DNA of 14,593 nucleotides from Candidatus Acetothermia bacterium (GCA_028275205.1 JAPWVB010000026.1:1-14593), one strand, 5' to 3'; shown: positions 1 to 6,769, counted from the first letter of the stretch. Translations and numbers: made by a program. The notes: generated by a model from the letters alone, not told the origin.

Positions 1-666
1 GGTGGGCTGGCGATGGTGGCCCAGGAGGGCCGGACGCTCACCCTCAGCCAGATGGTCTTCTTGGACGATGTCCCCTACGCCACGTCGTATAGTATCACTC
101 TTGCGCCAGGGTACAGCGCCGGCGGAGCGACGATCTATAAATTCACGGGCTCGGCGTATCTTGCGGGCGATCTGGGCAAGCTGACGGAGATGGGGTTTGA
201 TTTGGGGCGGGCGGCGGGGCGGCTTGTCTTTGGTGGGTTGGCTCCCGCGAGCGTGCTCCTCGAAGCGGCGGCCTTGGCGTTCGTGCAGGGCCCCCTGATG
301 CTCGAAGGGCGCTACGACCTTGGGGTCTTCGGGAATGCTGTGCAGCATCTCATGCTCGACCCGGCGCAGAACAGGGCTCATGGGCATATTTCTATGAAAG
401 CCGTCGCCCCGGCAATCAATCTGATCGGGGATATCACCGCGCCGCTCTCGATCACGGCTACGTATGAGAAAGAGAAGATCACGGGGCTTGTTCAGTATGG
501 GGCGCAGGTGACGGCAGAGCTGAAGTTCAAACACAAGCAGCACGATCGGCGCGACCCGGAGCTGGAGGGCTCGGTCTACGTGCAGAATCTGCGCCTGACG
601 GTGCTCAGCCAGACGGCGTGGACGTTCTCTGGTGAGCTTGTCGCGGCGCTCCACGTGGATCCATAA
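1..666 (+). CDS. Unrecognised protein, 5' end possibly outside the window
   Basis: The reading frame is open from base 1 (first codons Gly-Gly-Leu-Ala) to a TAA at 664-666, giving at least 221 codons. The first ATG is at 13, with a weak GGTGG-like stretch before it, so the gene may start there or continue upstream. I do not recognise a family. The protein looks mostly beta-strand-rich, with alternating hydrophobic and polar residues in the N-terminal third and again in the last 60 residues (around SVYVQNLRLTVL). One hydrophobic helix-like stretch, rich in Ala and Leu, lies near residues 75-95 counted from the ATG. No cysteines, nucleotide-binding motif or clear membrane span is visible. Its stop codon directly abuts a palindromic repeat and it converges on the acyl-CoA dehydrogenase. 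It could be the tail of a larger secreted or envelope protein, but nothing proves that. Confidence 0.6.
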   Translation, partial: GGLAMVAQEGRTLTLSQMVFLDDVPYATSYSITLAPGYSAGGATIYKFTGSAYLAGDLGKLTEMGFDLGRAAGRLVFGGLAPASVLLEAAALAFVQGPLMLEGRYDLGVFGNAVQHLMLDPAQNRAHGHISMKAVAPAINLIGDITAPLSITATYEKEKITGLVQYGAQVTAELKFKHKQHDRRDPELEGSVYVQNLRLTVLSQTAWTFSGELVAALHVDP

Positions 667-739
667 CCAGACTTCGTCTGGACTGTTCGCCTTCGCCGGC
701 CAATGGCCGGCGAAGATGTACGGTCCAGGCGAAGCCTGG
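667..739. repeat. Tripartite palindromic repeat, copy 1 (complete)
   Basis: Three hairpins are arranged symmetrically. A 15-base hairpin (6-bp stem, 3-base loop) occupies 667-681. A 23-base hairpin (10-bp perfect stem, loop AAT) occupies 692-714. A second 15-base hairpin (6-bp stem, loop GAA) occupies 725-739. The two spacers are exactly 10 bases each, so the whole element is an imperfect palindrome. It fills the gap between two convergent stop codons with no base to spare on either side. A second, shorter copy is at 1922-1969. There is no T-tract, so a classical intrinsic terminator is not shown, but the element could stop or stabilise transcripts from both sides. It resembles REP or MITE-type intergenic repeats in style; the family is not identified. 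Confidence 0.85.
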
Positions 740-1882
740 TTAAATCCCCATTCTCTTGGCGATGATCTCGTACATCACTTCGGTCGTGCCCGCGCCGATC
801 TTCCACAGTCTTATATCTCTGTAGAATCGCGCGATGTCGTACTCTTCGATGTAGCCGTAGCCCCCGTGAATTTGCAAGCACTCGTCGGCGACTTCGCAGG
901 CGACGTCGGCGCAGAACGCCTTACACATCGAGACGATCGTCGTCGCGTCCTCGCCAGCTTCTATGACCCGTGCGGCCTGATAGAGCAGCTGCCGGGCGGC
1001 CTCGAGTTTTGTCTGGAGCTTGGCGAGCTTGTGCCGCGTGATCTGAAACTCCGAGAGCTTCTTGCCAAACAGCTCGCGCTCTTGGGCATAGCGGATCGCG
1101 TCTTCGAGGGCCTGCTGCGCCGACGACGTGAACGCCACCGCGGAGACGAACCGCTCGTTCTGCAGCCCTTGCATAATATAATAGAAGCCCTTGTTCTCCT
1201 CGCCGATGAGATTTTCGGCGGGCACGGGGCAGTTCTCAAAGAAGAGCTCGCCGGTGTCGGAGGCGTGCATTCCCAGCTTCTTGGGGAGCTTTTGGATGGA
1301 GAGCCCTGGGGTGCCCTTCTCGACGAGCAGCATGGAGACCCCGCGATGGCCGGCGCTGGGGTCGGTCTTACAGGCCACGAAGAAGAGGTCAGCGTTGAGG
1401 GCGTTAGTGATGAACGTCTTGCTCCCGTTGAGGATGTAGTAGGCGCCCTTCTTTTTCGCAGTCGTACGCATGGCTGCGAGATCGGAGCCGCCGCCGGGCT
1501 CGGTGAGGGCGATGGCGCCGACTTTCTCCCCGCGGATCATCGCGGGAAGGAATTTCTGTTTGAGGGCTTCGGAGCCGTACTTATAGAGATAGGGCGAGGA
1601 CATGTCCGTATGCACCAAGACGCTCATGGTCAGGCCGCGGGAGCGGCACCGTCCCAGCTCCTCGCAGAAGACGACGGTGCTCCAGATATCGGCGCCGGCG
1701 CCGCCGTATTGTTCGTCGTAGCGGATCCCCAGAAAGCCCAGTTCACCCATTCTTCTGTAGACGTCTTTGGGGAAGATGCCGGCGGCTTCCCACTCGTCCA
1801 CGTGGGGGTTGAGTTCCTCTTCGACGAAGCGTCGGACGGCCTTGCGGAAGATGCGGTGCTCTTCAGAGAACGGGTAGTCCAT
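740..1882 (-). CDS. Acyl-CoA dehydrogenase, isovaleryl/long-chain-like active site
   Basis: FAD-dependent enzyme forming the alpha-beta double bond of an acyl-CoA and passing electrons to electron-transfer flavoprotein. Its 380 residues are the usual family length. The middle-domain signature AIALTEPGGGSD is at 123-134, and the C-terminal signature QIHGGYGYIEEYDIARFYRD is at 337-356. At the position of the medium-chain catalytic Glu (YEGT) it has IGAGT (362-366), with Ala364. The likely catalytic base is instead Glu243 in LQNERF, the position used by isovaleryl-CoA and long-chain dehydrogenases. Branched-chain or long-chain acyl-CoA is therefore a plausible substrate, not a proven one. The ATG at 1880-1882 has no Shine-Dalgarno, but a TATAAT lies only 8 bases upstream, suggesting a leaderless mRNA. 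No ETF genes are nearby. Palindromic repeats flank it on both sides. Confidence 0.92.
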   Translation of the reverse strand: MDYPFSEEHRIFRKAVRRFVEEELNPHVDEWEAAGIFPKDVYRRMGELGFLGIRYDEQYGGAGADIWSTVVFCEELGRCRSRGLTMSVLVHTDMSSPYLYKYGSEALKQKFLPAMIRGEKVGAIALTEPGGGSDLAAMRTTAKKKGAYYILNGSKTFITNALNADLFFVACKTDPSAGHRGVSMLLVEKGTPGLSIQKLPKKLGMHASDTGELFFENCPVPAENLIGEENKGFYYIMQGLQNERFVSAVAFTSSAQQALEDAIRYAQERELFGKKLSEFQITRHKLAKLQTKLEAARQLLYQAARVIEAGEDATTIVSMCKAFCADVACEVADECLQIHGGYGYIEEYDIARFYRDIRLWKIGAGTTEVMYEIIAKRMGI

Positions 1883-1890
1883 AGTGCTTT

Positions 1891-1896
1891 ATTATA
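1891..1896 (-). promoter_or_regulatory. -10 box of the acyl-CoA dehydrogenase promoter (leaderless)
   Basis: On the minus strand this is a perfect TATAAT, 8 bases before the start codon. The predicted transcription start falls at about 1884, within two bases of the ATG. The -35 position (1914-1919, TGAACC on the minus strand) matches TTGACA poorly. No ribosome-binding site lies between the box and the ATG, which fits leaderless translation. Confidence 0.6.
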
Positions 1897-1921
1897 TCCG
1901 ATGCTCACCCTGGGGTTCATC

Positions 1922-1969
1922 CCAGGCTTCGCCTGGACCGTACGCCTTCGCCAGCCAGAGGCTGGCGAA
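1922..1969. repeat. Tripartite palindromic repeat, copy 2 (lacks third hairpin)
   Basis: It matches the first 48 bases of the copy at 667-714 at 40 positions: a 15-base hairpin (1922-1936), a 10-base spacer (1937-1946) and a 23-base hairpin (1947-1969). It matches the reverse complement of that copy's other half at 42 of 48, including 22 identical bases at the start. Differences inside stems are paired changes: A-T versus G-C in the small hairpin, and G-C versus A-T in the central one. The third hairpin is absent. The repeat ends five bases before the pntB stop codon and lies just upstream of the acyl-CoA dehydrogenase promoter. An overlapping hairpin (CCTGGG at 1909-1914 with CCCAGG at 1921-1926) gives an alternative pairing. 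Confidence 0.8.
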
Positions 1970-1974
1970 CTGGC

Positions 1975-3372
1975 TTACAGATTCTTCACCTCGTTGATGA
2001 GCTTGGTGAGGGACTCCTTGGCATCCCCAAAGAGCATCCGCGTCTTCTCGTTGTAGAAGAGCTCGTTCTCGATCCCCGCAAACCCAGGGTTCATGCTGCG
2101 CTTGAGCACGATGATATGCTTGGCATGGTCGGCATTGAGAATGGGCATCCCGTAGATCGGGCTGCTCTTATCGTACCGCGCCGCGGGGTTGACCACGTCG
2201 TTGGCCCCCACGATCAGCGCGACATCGGCGTTCTGAAACTCGTCGTTGATCTGGTCCATATCGTAGAGCTGCTCGTAGGGGACGTTGGCTTCGGCAAGCA
2301 GCACGTTCATGTGGCCGGGCATCCGGCCGGCGACGGGGTGGATCGCGTACTTGACGGTCACGCCGCGCTTGGCCAGCTCGTCAGCTAATTGTCTTACGGC
2401 GTGTTGGGCTTGGGAGACGGCCATCCCGTAGCCGGGCACGATGATGACCAACTGCGCATAGGCGAGCAAGATCGCGGCCTCGTCGGGCTGGATGGGCCTG
2501 ACGGTCTTCTTCGTGGCCGTGGCCGTCGCGGAGCTGGCGGCTGTGACTGCCCCGAACGCCCCAAAGAGCACGTTGGTGATCGGGCGGTTCATCGCCCAGC
2601 ACATAATTTGGGTGAGGATGATCCCCGACGCTCCCACGAGCGAGCCCGCAATAATAAGAGCGTTGTTCTTGATGACGAACCCGGCCATCGCCGCGGCGAC
2701 GCCCGACAGGGCGTTCAAGAAGCAGATGACGACGGGCATGTCCGCCCCGCCGATGGGGATCGTGAACAGAACCCCGAAGACCAACGCCGCGACAGTCAGA
2801 TAGAGAAAGACCCACGGGTGCCCGAAGCTGGCGACCAGAAAGACCCCGGCGGCGACGATCGTGAGAAAGAATATCAAATTAATAATATTCTGGAACGGGT
2901 AGGTGATGGGGCGCTCGTGGACGATCCCCTGGAGCTTCCCTGCGGCGATCATGCTTCCCGAGAGCGTCACTGACCCGACGACCATCGCGAGCATGATCGA
3001 GACGGAGACGTCGGGCGTCAGGGTGCTGGGGTCGGCGACGTATTTGAAGAACTCGGCGGCCGCGACGAGCGCCGAGGCCCCACCGCCAAAGCCGTTGAGA
3101 ATCCCGACCATCTGGGGCATGGCCGTCATCTTCACCGTATAGGCCATGACTGCCCCAAGCGCCGAACCGATGATCATCCCGATGATGATGACCGAGTAGT
3201 CTTTGATCCCCGACACAAACAACGTAGCTATAATAGCCAGGAGCATCCCCAGGGCCGAGAGCATATTGCCCGCGCGGGCCCGCTTGGGCGACTGCAGCCA
3301 CATCAGCCCGATGACGAAACACGCCGACGCGATCATGTACGCTAACGCAATGAGCACTTCGCGCAGAGCCAT
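1975..3372 (-). CDS. pntB: NAD(P) transhydrogenase subunit beta
   Basis: Membrane and NADP(H)-binding subunit of proton-translocating transhydrogenase, which drives hydride transfer from NADH to NADP+ with the proton gradient. It has 465 residues, the normal length. Residues 1-280 contain about eight or nine hydrophobic membrane segments. The NADP-binding domain III follows, with GYGMAV at 314-319, HPVAGRMPGHMN at 345-356, GANDVVNP at 389-396 and KRSMNPGFAGIEN at 424-436, all hallmark motifs. In the third membrane region (MVGILNGFGGGAS) Asn93 stands where E. coli PntB has its proton-channel His91. The start overlaps the pntAB stop by one base (TAATG), with only a weak GGGTGAG site, so translation is probably coupled. 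It is the last gene of pntAA-pntAB-pntB. Confidence 0.97.
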   Translation of the reverse strand: MALREVLIALAYMIASACFVIGLMWLQSPKRARAGNMLSALGMLLAIIATLFVSGIKDYSVIIIGMIIGSALGAVMAYTVKMTAMPQMVGILNGFGGGASALVAAAEFFKYVADPSTLTPDVSVSIMLAMVVGSVTLSGSMIAAGKLQGIVHERPITYPFQNIINLIFFLTIVAAGVFLVASFGHPWVFLYLTVAALVFGVLFTIPIGGADMPVVICFLNALSGVAAAMAGFVIKNNALIIAGSLVGASGIILTQIMCWAMNRPITNVLFGAFGAVTAASSATATATKKTVRPIQPDEAAILLAYAQLVIIVPGYGMAVSQAQHAVRQLADELAKRGVTVKYAIHPVAGRMPGHMNVLLAEANVPYEQLYDMDQINDEFQNADVALIVGANDVVNPAARYDKSSPIYGMPILNADHAKHIIVLKRSMNPGFAGIENELFYNEKTRMLFGDAKESLTKLINEVKNL

Positions 3373-3665
3373 TATTTCTCACCCGGCTTTCGCTTGAACA
3401 TCTGGAGCATGCGGTCGGTGACCAAGTACCCGCCGACGACGTTGATCATCGCCAAGATGATCGCGATCAGTCCCAAGATCGTCTGCAGCCAGCCCTCCTG
3501 TCGTCCGGCGACGATGAGGGCCCCGATGATGGTGATCCCGGAGATCGCGTTGGAGCCGGACATCAGCGGGGTGTGGAGCAGGGGCGGGACTTTGGTAATG
3601 ACCGCGAACCCCAAGAACATCGCGATCACGAAGATGTACAGTGCGGCTAAGAGTGCTTCGGTCAT
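3372..3665 (-). CDS. pntAB: NAD(P) transhydrogenase subunit alpha-2 (membrane part)
   Basis: Small 97-residue membrane subunit corresponding to the C-terminal membrane segment of E. coli PntA, encoded separately here as in Rhodospirillum and Thermus-type enzymes. Three hydrophobic helices are visible at about residues 5-24, 42-54 and 60-82. The conserved HTPLMSGSNAISG motif starts at His31, a candidate residue for the proton path. The start codon lies in the 4-base ATGA overlap with the pntAA stop. A perfect 8-base Shine-Dalgarno (AAGGAGGT on the minus strand, 3669-3676) sits inside the end of pntAA. The stop overlaps pntB by one base. Equimolar production of the three subunits is therefore likely. 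Confidence 0.96.
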   Translation of the reverse strand: MTEALLAALYIFVIAMFLGFAVITKVPPLLHTPLMSGSNAISGITIIGALIVAGRQEGWLQTILGLIAIILAMINVVGGYLVTDRMLQMFKRKPGEK

Positions 3666-4777
3666 AAGACCTCCTTCATCAAAACCTTCCCGTCATGGGT
3701 GACGCAGCAGCCCTTGATGATCTCGTCGTTGAAATCGAGATTGAGCTGCTTCTCTTTGTTAATCAAGAGACTGAGAAAGCTCGCGATGTTGCGCGAGTAC
3801 ATCTGGCTGGCGTGATAGCTCATCGAGCTGGGGAGATTGATCGGCCCCACGATAGTCACGCCGTTGACGAAAGATTCTTTCCCCGGTTGGGTGAGCTCGC
3901 AGTTGCCGCCCTGCTCGGCAGCTAAATCTATAATGACCGAGCCGGGCTTCATCGCGGAGACCATCTCCTTGGTGATGAGCAGCGGAGCCCGCTTGCCGGG
4001 GACGAGCGCCGTGGTGATCACGACGTCGGACTCTCTGACGTACTTGGCGATGAGCTCGCGCTCTTTCTGTTTGTGTTCCTCGGAGAGCTCCTTGGCGTAG
4101 CCGGACTTATCGGCGGCTTCTTCTAAAGCGAGACCGACGAACTTGGCGCCCAAGCTCTCCACTTCTTGTTTGACGGCGGGGCGGACGTCGAACGCCTGGA
4201 CGACTGCCCCCAAGCGTCGGGCGGTGGCGATCGCCTGCAGCCCGGCGACCCCAGCGCCAATGATAAAGACCTTCGCCGGGGTGATCGTCCCCGCAGCCGT
4301 CGAGAGCATGGGGAAGAACTTGGGGAGATACTGCGCCGCGAGCAAGACGGCTTTGTACCCCGCGACCGTGCTCTGGGACGAGAGCACGTCCATCGGCTGA
4401 GCGCGAGTGATTCTGGGGATCATGTCCATCGCGAAGGCCGTGATCTTCTTCTGGGCGAGTTGCTGCACCAGATCGGGGTTGACCAGGGGCTGGAGAATCC
4501 CGATCAGGACGCTGCCCTCGCGCAGCAGCCCGATCTCTTCGGGCGAGGGCTTCTGGATTTTGATGAGGATATCGGCCGTACTAAAGAGGGTCTTTCTGTC
4601 GGGGATGATCGTCGCGCCGGCGGCTTGGTACTCTCCGTCGGGGTAGGAGGAGTTTCCCCCGGCGCCGGCCTCGACCTGGACGGCGATCCCCCCTTTGACG
4701 AGTCGCGCCACGGTCTCCGGCACGAGCGCGACCCGTCGCTCATAGGGCGTGGTCTCTTTGGGAACTGCTATCTTCAT
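3662..4777 (-). CDS. pntAA: NAD(P) transhydrogenase subunit alpha-1 (NAD-binding)
   Basis: Soluble NAD(H)-binding domain I of the transhydrogenase, 371 residues, lacking the membrane tail found in fused PntA. The N-terminus MKIAVPKETTPYERRVALVP is typical of the alanine dehydrogenase/PntA family. The RQD loop that positions the nicotinamide is RITRAQPMD (Arg122, Gln127, Asp130). The Rossmann motif GAGVAGLQA is at 174-182, with the NAD-selective acidic residue Asp197 in AFDVRP. The ATG at 4775-4777 follows a strong AGGAGG (plus-strand 4782-4787). Its leader carries a hairpin at 4789-4804 and it is the first gene of the pnt operon. Alanine dehydrogenase is excluded by the adjoining pntAB and pntB. 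Confidence 0.96.
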   Translation of the reverse strand: MKIAVPKETTPYERRVALVPETVARLVKGGIAVQVEAGAGGNSSYPDGEYQAAGATIIPDRKTLFSTADILIKIQKPSPEEIGLLREGSVLIGILQPLVNPDLVQQLAQKKITAFAMDMIPRITRAQPMDVLSSQSTVAGYKAVLLAAQYLPKFFPMLSTAAGTITPAKVFIIGAGVAGLQAIATARRLGAVVQAFDVRPAVKQEVESLGAKFVGLALEEAADKSGYAKELSEEHKQKERELIAKYVRESDVVITTALVPGKRAPLLITKEMVSAMKPGSVIIDLAAEQGGNCELTQPGKESFVNGVTIVGPINLPSSMSYHASQMYSRNIASFLSLLINKEKQLNLDFNDEIIKGCCVTHDGKVLMKEVL

Positions 4778-4788
4778 AAAACCTCCTC

Positions 4789-4804
4789 GGCGACCGCAGT
4801 CGCC
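4789..4804 (-). promoter_or_regulatory. Stem-loop at the start of the pnt leader
   Basis: On the minus strand GGCGAC pairs with GTCGCC around a 4-base loop, 6 perfect base pairs. It ends one base before the AGGAGG of pntAA. If the TAGAAT at 4811-4816 is the -10 box, the predicted first transcribed base (4804) is the first base of this stem, making it a 5'-terminal hairpin that could stabilise the mRNA. The role is inferred. Confidence 0.4.
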
Positions 4805-4810
4805 GCTCTG

Positions 4811-4816
4811 ATTCTA
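4811..4816 (-). promoter_or_regulatory. Possible -10 box for the pnt operon
   Basis: TAGAAT on the minus strand matches TATAAT at five of six positions and lies 33 bases upstream of the pntAA ATG. No good -35 hexamer exists 16-18 bases upstream, so this promoter, if real, would be weak or activator-dependent. Alternatively pnt is read through from the cupin-menA-CPBP genes. Confidence 0.35.
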
Positions 4817-4841
4817 CCGACTTTCGGCGGCTCCGCACCAC

Positions 4842-4875
4842 GAGCTATGTCATCTCATTTTATGAGCTATGTCAT
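4842..4875. repeat. Two 12-base direct repeats upstream of pntAA
   Basis: GAGCTATGTCAT occurs at 4842-4853 and identically at 4864-4875, 22 bases apart, close to two helical turns. Between them CTCAT and ATGAG can pair (4854-4866). The distal copy forms a 13-base palindrome (GCTATG-T-CATAGC, 4866-4878) and overlaps the stop codon of the CPBP gene. Relative to the possible pnt start at 4804 the copies cover about -38 to -49 and -60 to -71, positions typical of activator sites. No regulator is encoded nearby. Confidence 0.5.
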
Positions 4876-5462
4876 AGCAGGGGGAAGAGCACGAAGATGC
4901 TCACATCCCAGAGGGCGTGCGAGATGATCACCGTGATCAAGTTCTGTTCGCGCTGGTAGAGCCAGCCCCACAAAAGCCCCGCGACGCCCGCCGCTACGAG
5001 TAAGAGAAGATTGAGCGTCCAGATGTGTACGAGCGCGTAGAGTGCGGTCGTGACGGGTAGGCCCAGCCGGCGCTGTACAAACCCCCGCCAGAAGATCTCT
5101 TCGCTCGGCCCCAGCAGAAAGAACAACAACAGCCCGATAGACAGAAGGTCGAGCTGCCCCCGCTTGGCGTAGACGCTCTGAATCTGATCTGCAGCGAAGG
5201 GCAAGATCGCGAGAGCGATCTGCTTGCCGACCCAGAAGATCCCATAGAGCAGAAGAGCCGAAGCGACCCCGATGGCTATATCGCGCGGGCGGGCCCGAAA
5301 GAGCTCCCATCGGTCGGGCGTCATGATGAGCGCGATCGTCGCTAAGAGCGCTGCCGCCAGCGACAGCCGCACCCAGAAGTTCCACACATCTGTCTGAAAC
5401 GCGAAGTACCATAGAGCGAACGCCAGGACGATCAGCCTGATGAGCGCGTAGTCTCTGCTCAT
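4872..5462 (-). CDS. CPBP-family intramembrane glutamic endopeptidase
   Basis: Membrane protease of the CAAX/CPBP (ABI) family, 196 residues, with about six to seven hydrophobic helices. All family motifs are present: the EExxxR motif as EEIFWR at 121-126, the second motif with His146 in ALVHIW, and the third with His182 and Asp186 in SHALWD. The catalytic pair is expected to be Glu121/Glu122 with the histidines inside the bilayer. Bacterial members process or sequester membrane proteins; the substrate here cannot be told. The start at 5462 overlaps the menA stop by four bases (ATGA), and a GGAG lies 14 bases upstream, so expression probably depends on coupling to menA. Confidence 0.9.
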   Translation of the reverse strand: MSRDYALIRLIVLAFALWYFAFQTDVWNFWVRLSLAAALLATIALIMTPDRWELFRARPRDIAIGVASALLLYGIFWVGKQIALAILPFAADQIQSVYAKRGQLDLLSIGLLLFFLLGPSEEIFWRGFVQRRLGLPVTTALYALVHIWTLNLLLLVAAGVAGLLWGWLYQREQNLITVIISHALWDVSIFVLFPLL

Positions 5463-6349
5463 AGTGGGAAGATTTTCTCCAAGATGAGCCCGACGATGAG
5501 CCAGACCCCAAAGAGCGTGTCGAGCTGGGCGGTGCGGGCGTCGGCATCGTTGGGGATCTCGCGCTGCAGCGTCCTGATGAGCCTGAACGCAACAGGAGCG
5601 GAGAAGAAGACCAACACCCCCCAGGGGCTCAAGATTTTCAGGGCTATCAGGAGAGCTATAGCAAGATACGCCAAGAGAATAAGCCCTTGATAGAGCACGC
5701 GCGTCTTCTGTTGGCCCAGGAGCGTCCCCAGGGTCGCGATCCCCGCGCTGCGATCGTAGTCAATATCGCGCAGATTATTCGCAAGCAAGACCAGGGCAAC
5801 GAGTAACCCAAACGGCACCGAGATGAGTACAGCGTCAAGGCTGAGCGAGCCTCGCTGGACGAAGTACGTCCCGCCGACGATCACCGGGCCCCACATGAGA
5901 AAGACCGCAAGCTCTCCCAGGGCGAGATATTTGTACTTGATCGGGCCGGCGGTGTAGAAAAAGCTCGCGATCGCGCCGACGAGTATAAACCAGAGCAGCC
6001 CTGCGCCCTTCAGTGCTAGGAGCGCAAGCCCAATTATAGCAGCGATCGCATAGAGCCCCACGCTGACCCAGAGCACCGCCCGCGGGGAGATGAGCCCCTG
6101 CACCAACGGGTGAGGACGATAGAGCGTCGTTGGGGCGCCGGGGCGGTCTACCCCGCTCTTATAATCAAAATAATCATTAATAAGATTGGTCGCGCCGTGG
6201 ACGCAGACCGCGCCGACGAGCGTCAGCAGAAAGAGCCAGACGTCAAAAGCCCCATCGAGGGCCGCTACGGCCCCGCCGACCCCCACGGAGATCGCGGTCA
6301 TCGTGAACGACCACGGGCGCGTCGCGAGAAACCAAATCTTGAGATTCAT
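5459..6349 (-). CDS. menA: UbiA-family prenyltransferase, probable MenA (1,4-dihydroxy-2-naphthoate prenyltransferase)
   Basis: Integral membrane enzyme that attaches a polyprenyl chain to an aromatic acceptor; MenA makes demethylmenaquinone from 1,4-dihydroxy-2-naphthoate. It has 296 residues with about eight or nine hydrophobic helices. The N-terminal RPWSFTMTAI is typical of MenA. The first Mg-diphosphate motif is NLINDYFDYKSGVD (Asn55, Asp59, Asp62) and the second is NNLRDIDYDRSAG (Asp195, Asp199). Overlaps of four bases join it to the cupin gene upstream and the CPBP gene downstream, with poor ribosome sites of its own, so the trio is probably one coupled operon. No other menaquinone genes are in the window, so a different UbiA substrate is possible. 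Confidence 0.8.
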   Translation of the reverse strand: MNLKIWFLATRPWSFTMTAISVGVGGAVAALDGAFDVWLFLLTLVGAVCVHGATNLINDYFDYKSGVDRPGAPTTLYRPHPLVQGLISPRAVLWVSVGLYAIAAIIGLALLALKGAGLLWFILVGAIASFFYTAGPIKYKYLALGELAVFLMWGPVIVGGTYFVQRGSLSLDAVLISVPFGLLVALVLLANNLRDIDYDRSAGIATLGTLLGQQKTRVLYQGLILLAYLAIALLIALKILSPWGVLVFFSAPVAFRLIRTLQREIPNDADARTAQLDTLFGVWLIVGLILEKIFPL

Positions 6350-6735
6350 CGCTTCTGTTGAGCTTTCTCTAAGACTTTCTTCAGGTCAATCTTGATGTCG
6401 AAGATCTGCATCTCGATCATGACGAGCTCTTCGGTGCCGGTGTTGACAAAATCATGCAGCTCGCCTCCAAGCACCCGCACGACCGAGCCCGGCTTGAGGG
6501 GGTGCTCGACCCCGTCTAAACGAACGATCCCCGTCCCGGAGATCACATAGAAGATCTGGGGATGGGGATGGCGATGAGCTGGGGAAGTTCCCCCAGGGGC
6601 CATCTTGACGAGCATCATCTGGGCGTGGGAGTTGGAGTCGGAGCGCGTCCAGATGGGCTTCTGCCAGATCGTCGGGGAGATCCCCTGCTCCCACGGCATA
6701 TCACTTAACTGCAGAATCTGTTGATATTCGGCCAT
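6346..6735 (-). CDS. Small cupin-domain protein
   Basis: Single-domain cupin of 129 residues, a beta-barrel fold that usually binds a metal. Motif 1 is visible as PAHRHPHPQIFYVISGTG, with His54, His56 and His58; Gln60 stands where the motif normally has a metal-binding Glu. Motif 2 is KPGSVVRVLGGELHDFVN with His94. Three histidines plus Gln could still bind a metal. The specific reaction is unknown; such proteins include dioxygenases, isomerases and pure binding proteins. The ATG at 6733-6735 follows GGGTGAG six bases upstream and a good promoter. It is first in the operon with menA and the CPBP gene, overlapping menA by four bases. Confidence 0.85.
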   Translation of the reverse strand: MAEYQQILQLSDMPWEQGISPTIWQKPIWTRSDSNSHAQMMLVKMAPGGTSPAHRHPHPQIFYVISGTGIVRLDGVEHPLKPGSVVRVLGGELHDFVNTGTEELVMIEMQIFDIKIDLKKVLEKAQQKR

Positions 6736-6769
6736 GAGCTCTCACCCTGCTGCACGGCGAGGGCCCTCT

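Noticed and set aside
667..739. CRISPR-like or tRNA-like interpretation of the palindromic element
   Set aside because: There are no regularly spaced unique spacers and no cloverleaf with conserved tRNA bases; three independent hairpins explain the sequence.
632..2056. Long plus-strand open frame opposite the acyl-CoA dehydrogenase
   Set aside because: It is the antisense shadow of a gene with complete family motifs and runs through both the repeat elements; GC-rich codon bias explains it.
4166..4927. Long plus-strand open frame opposite pntAA
   Set aside because: Antisense to a clear pntAA, extremely rich in Arg, Gly and Asp, with no family pattern.
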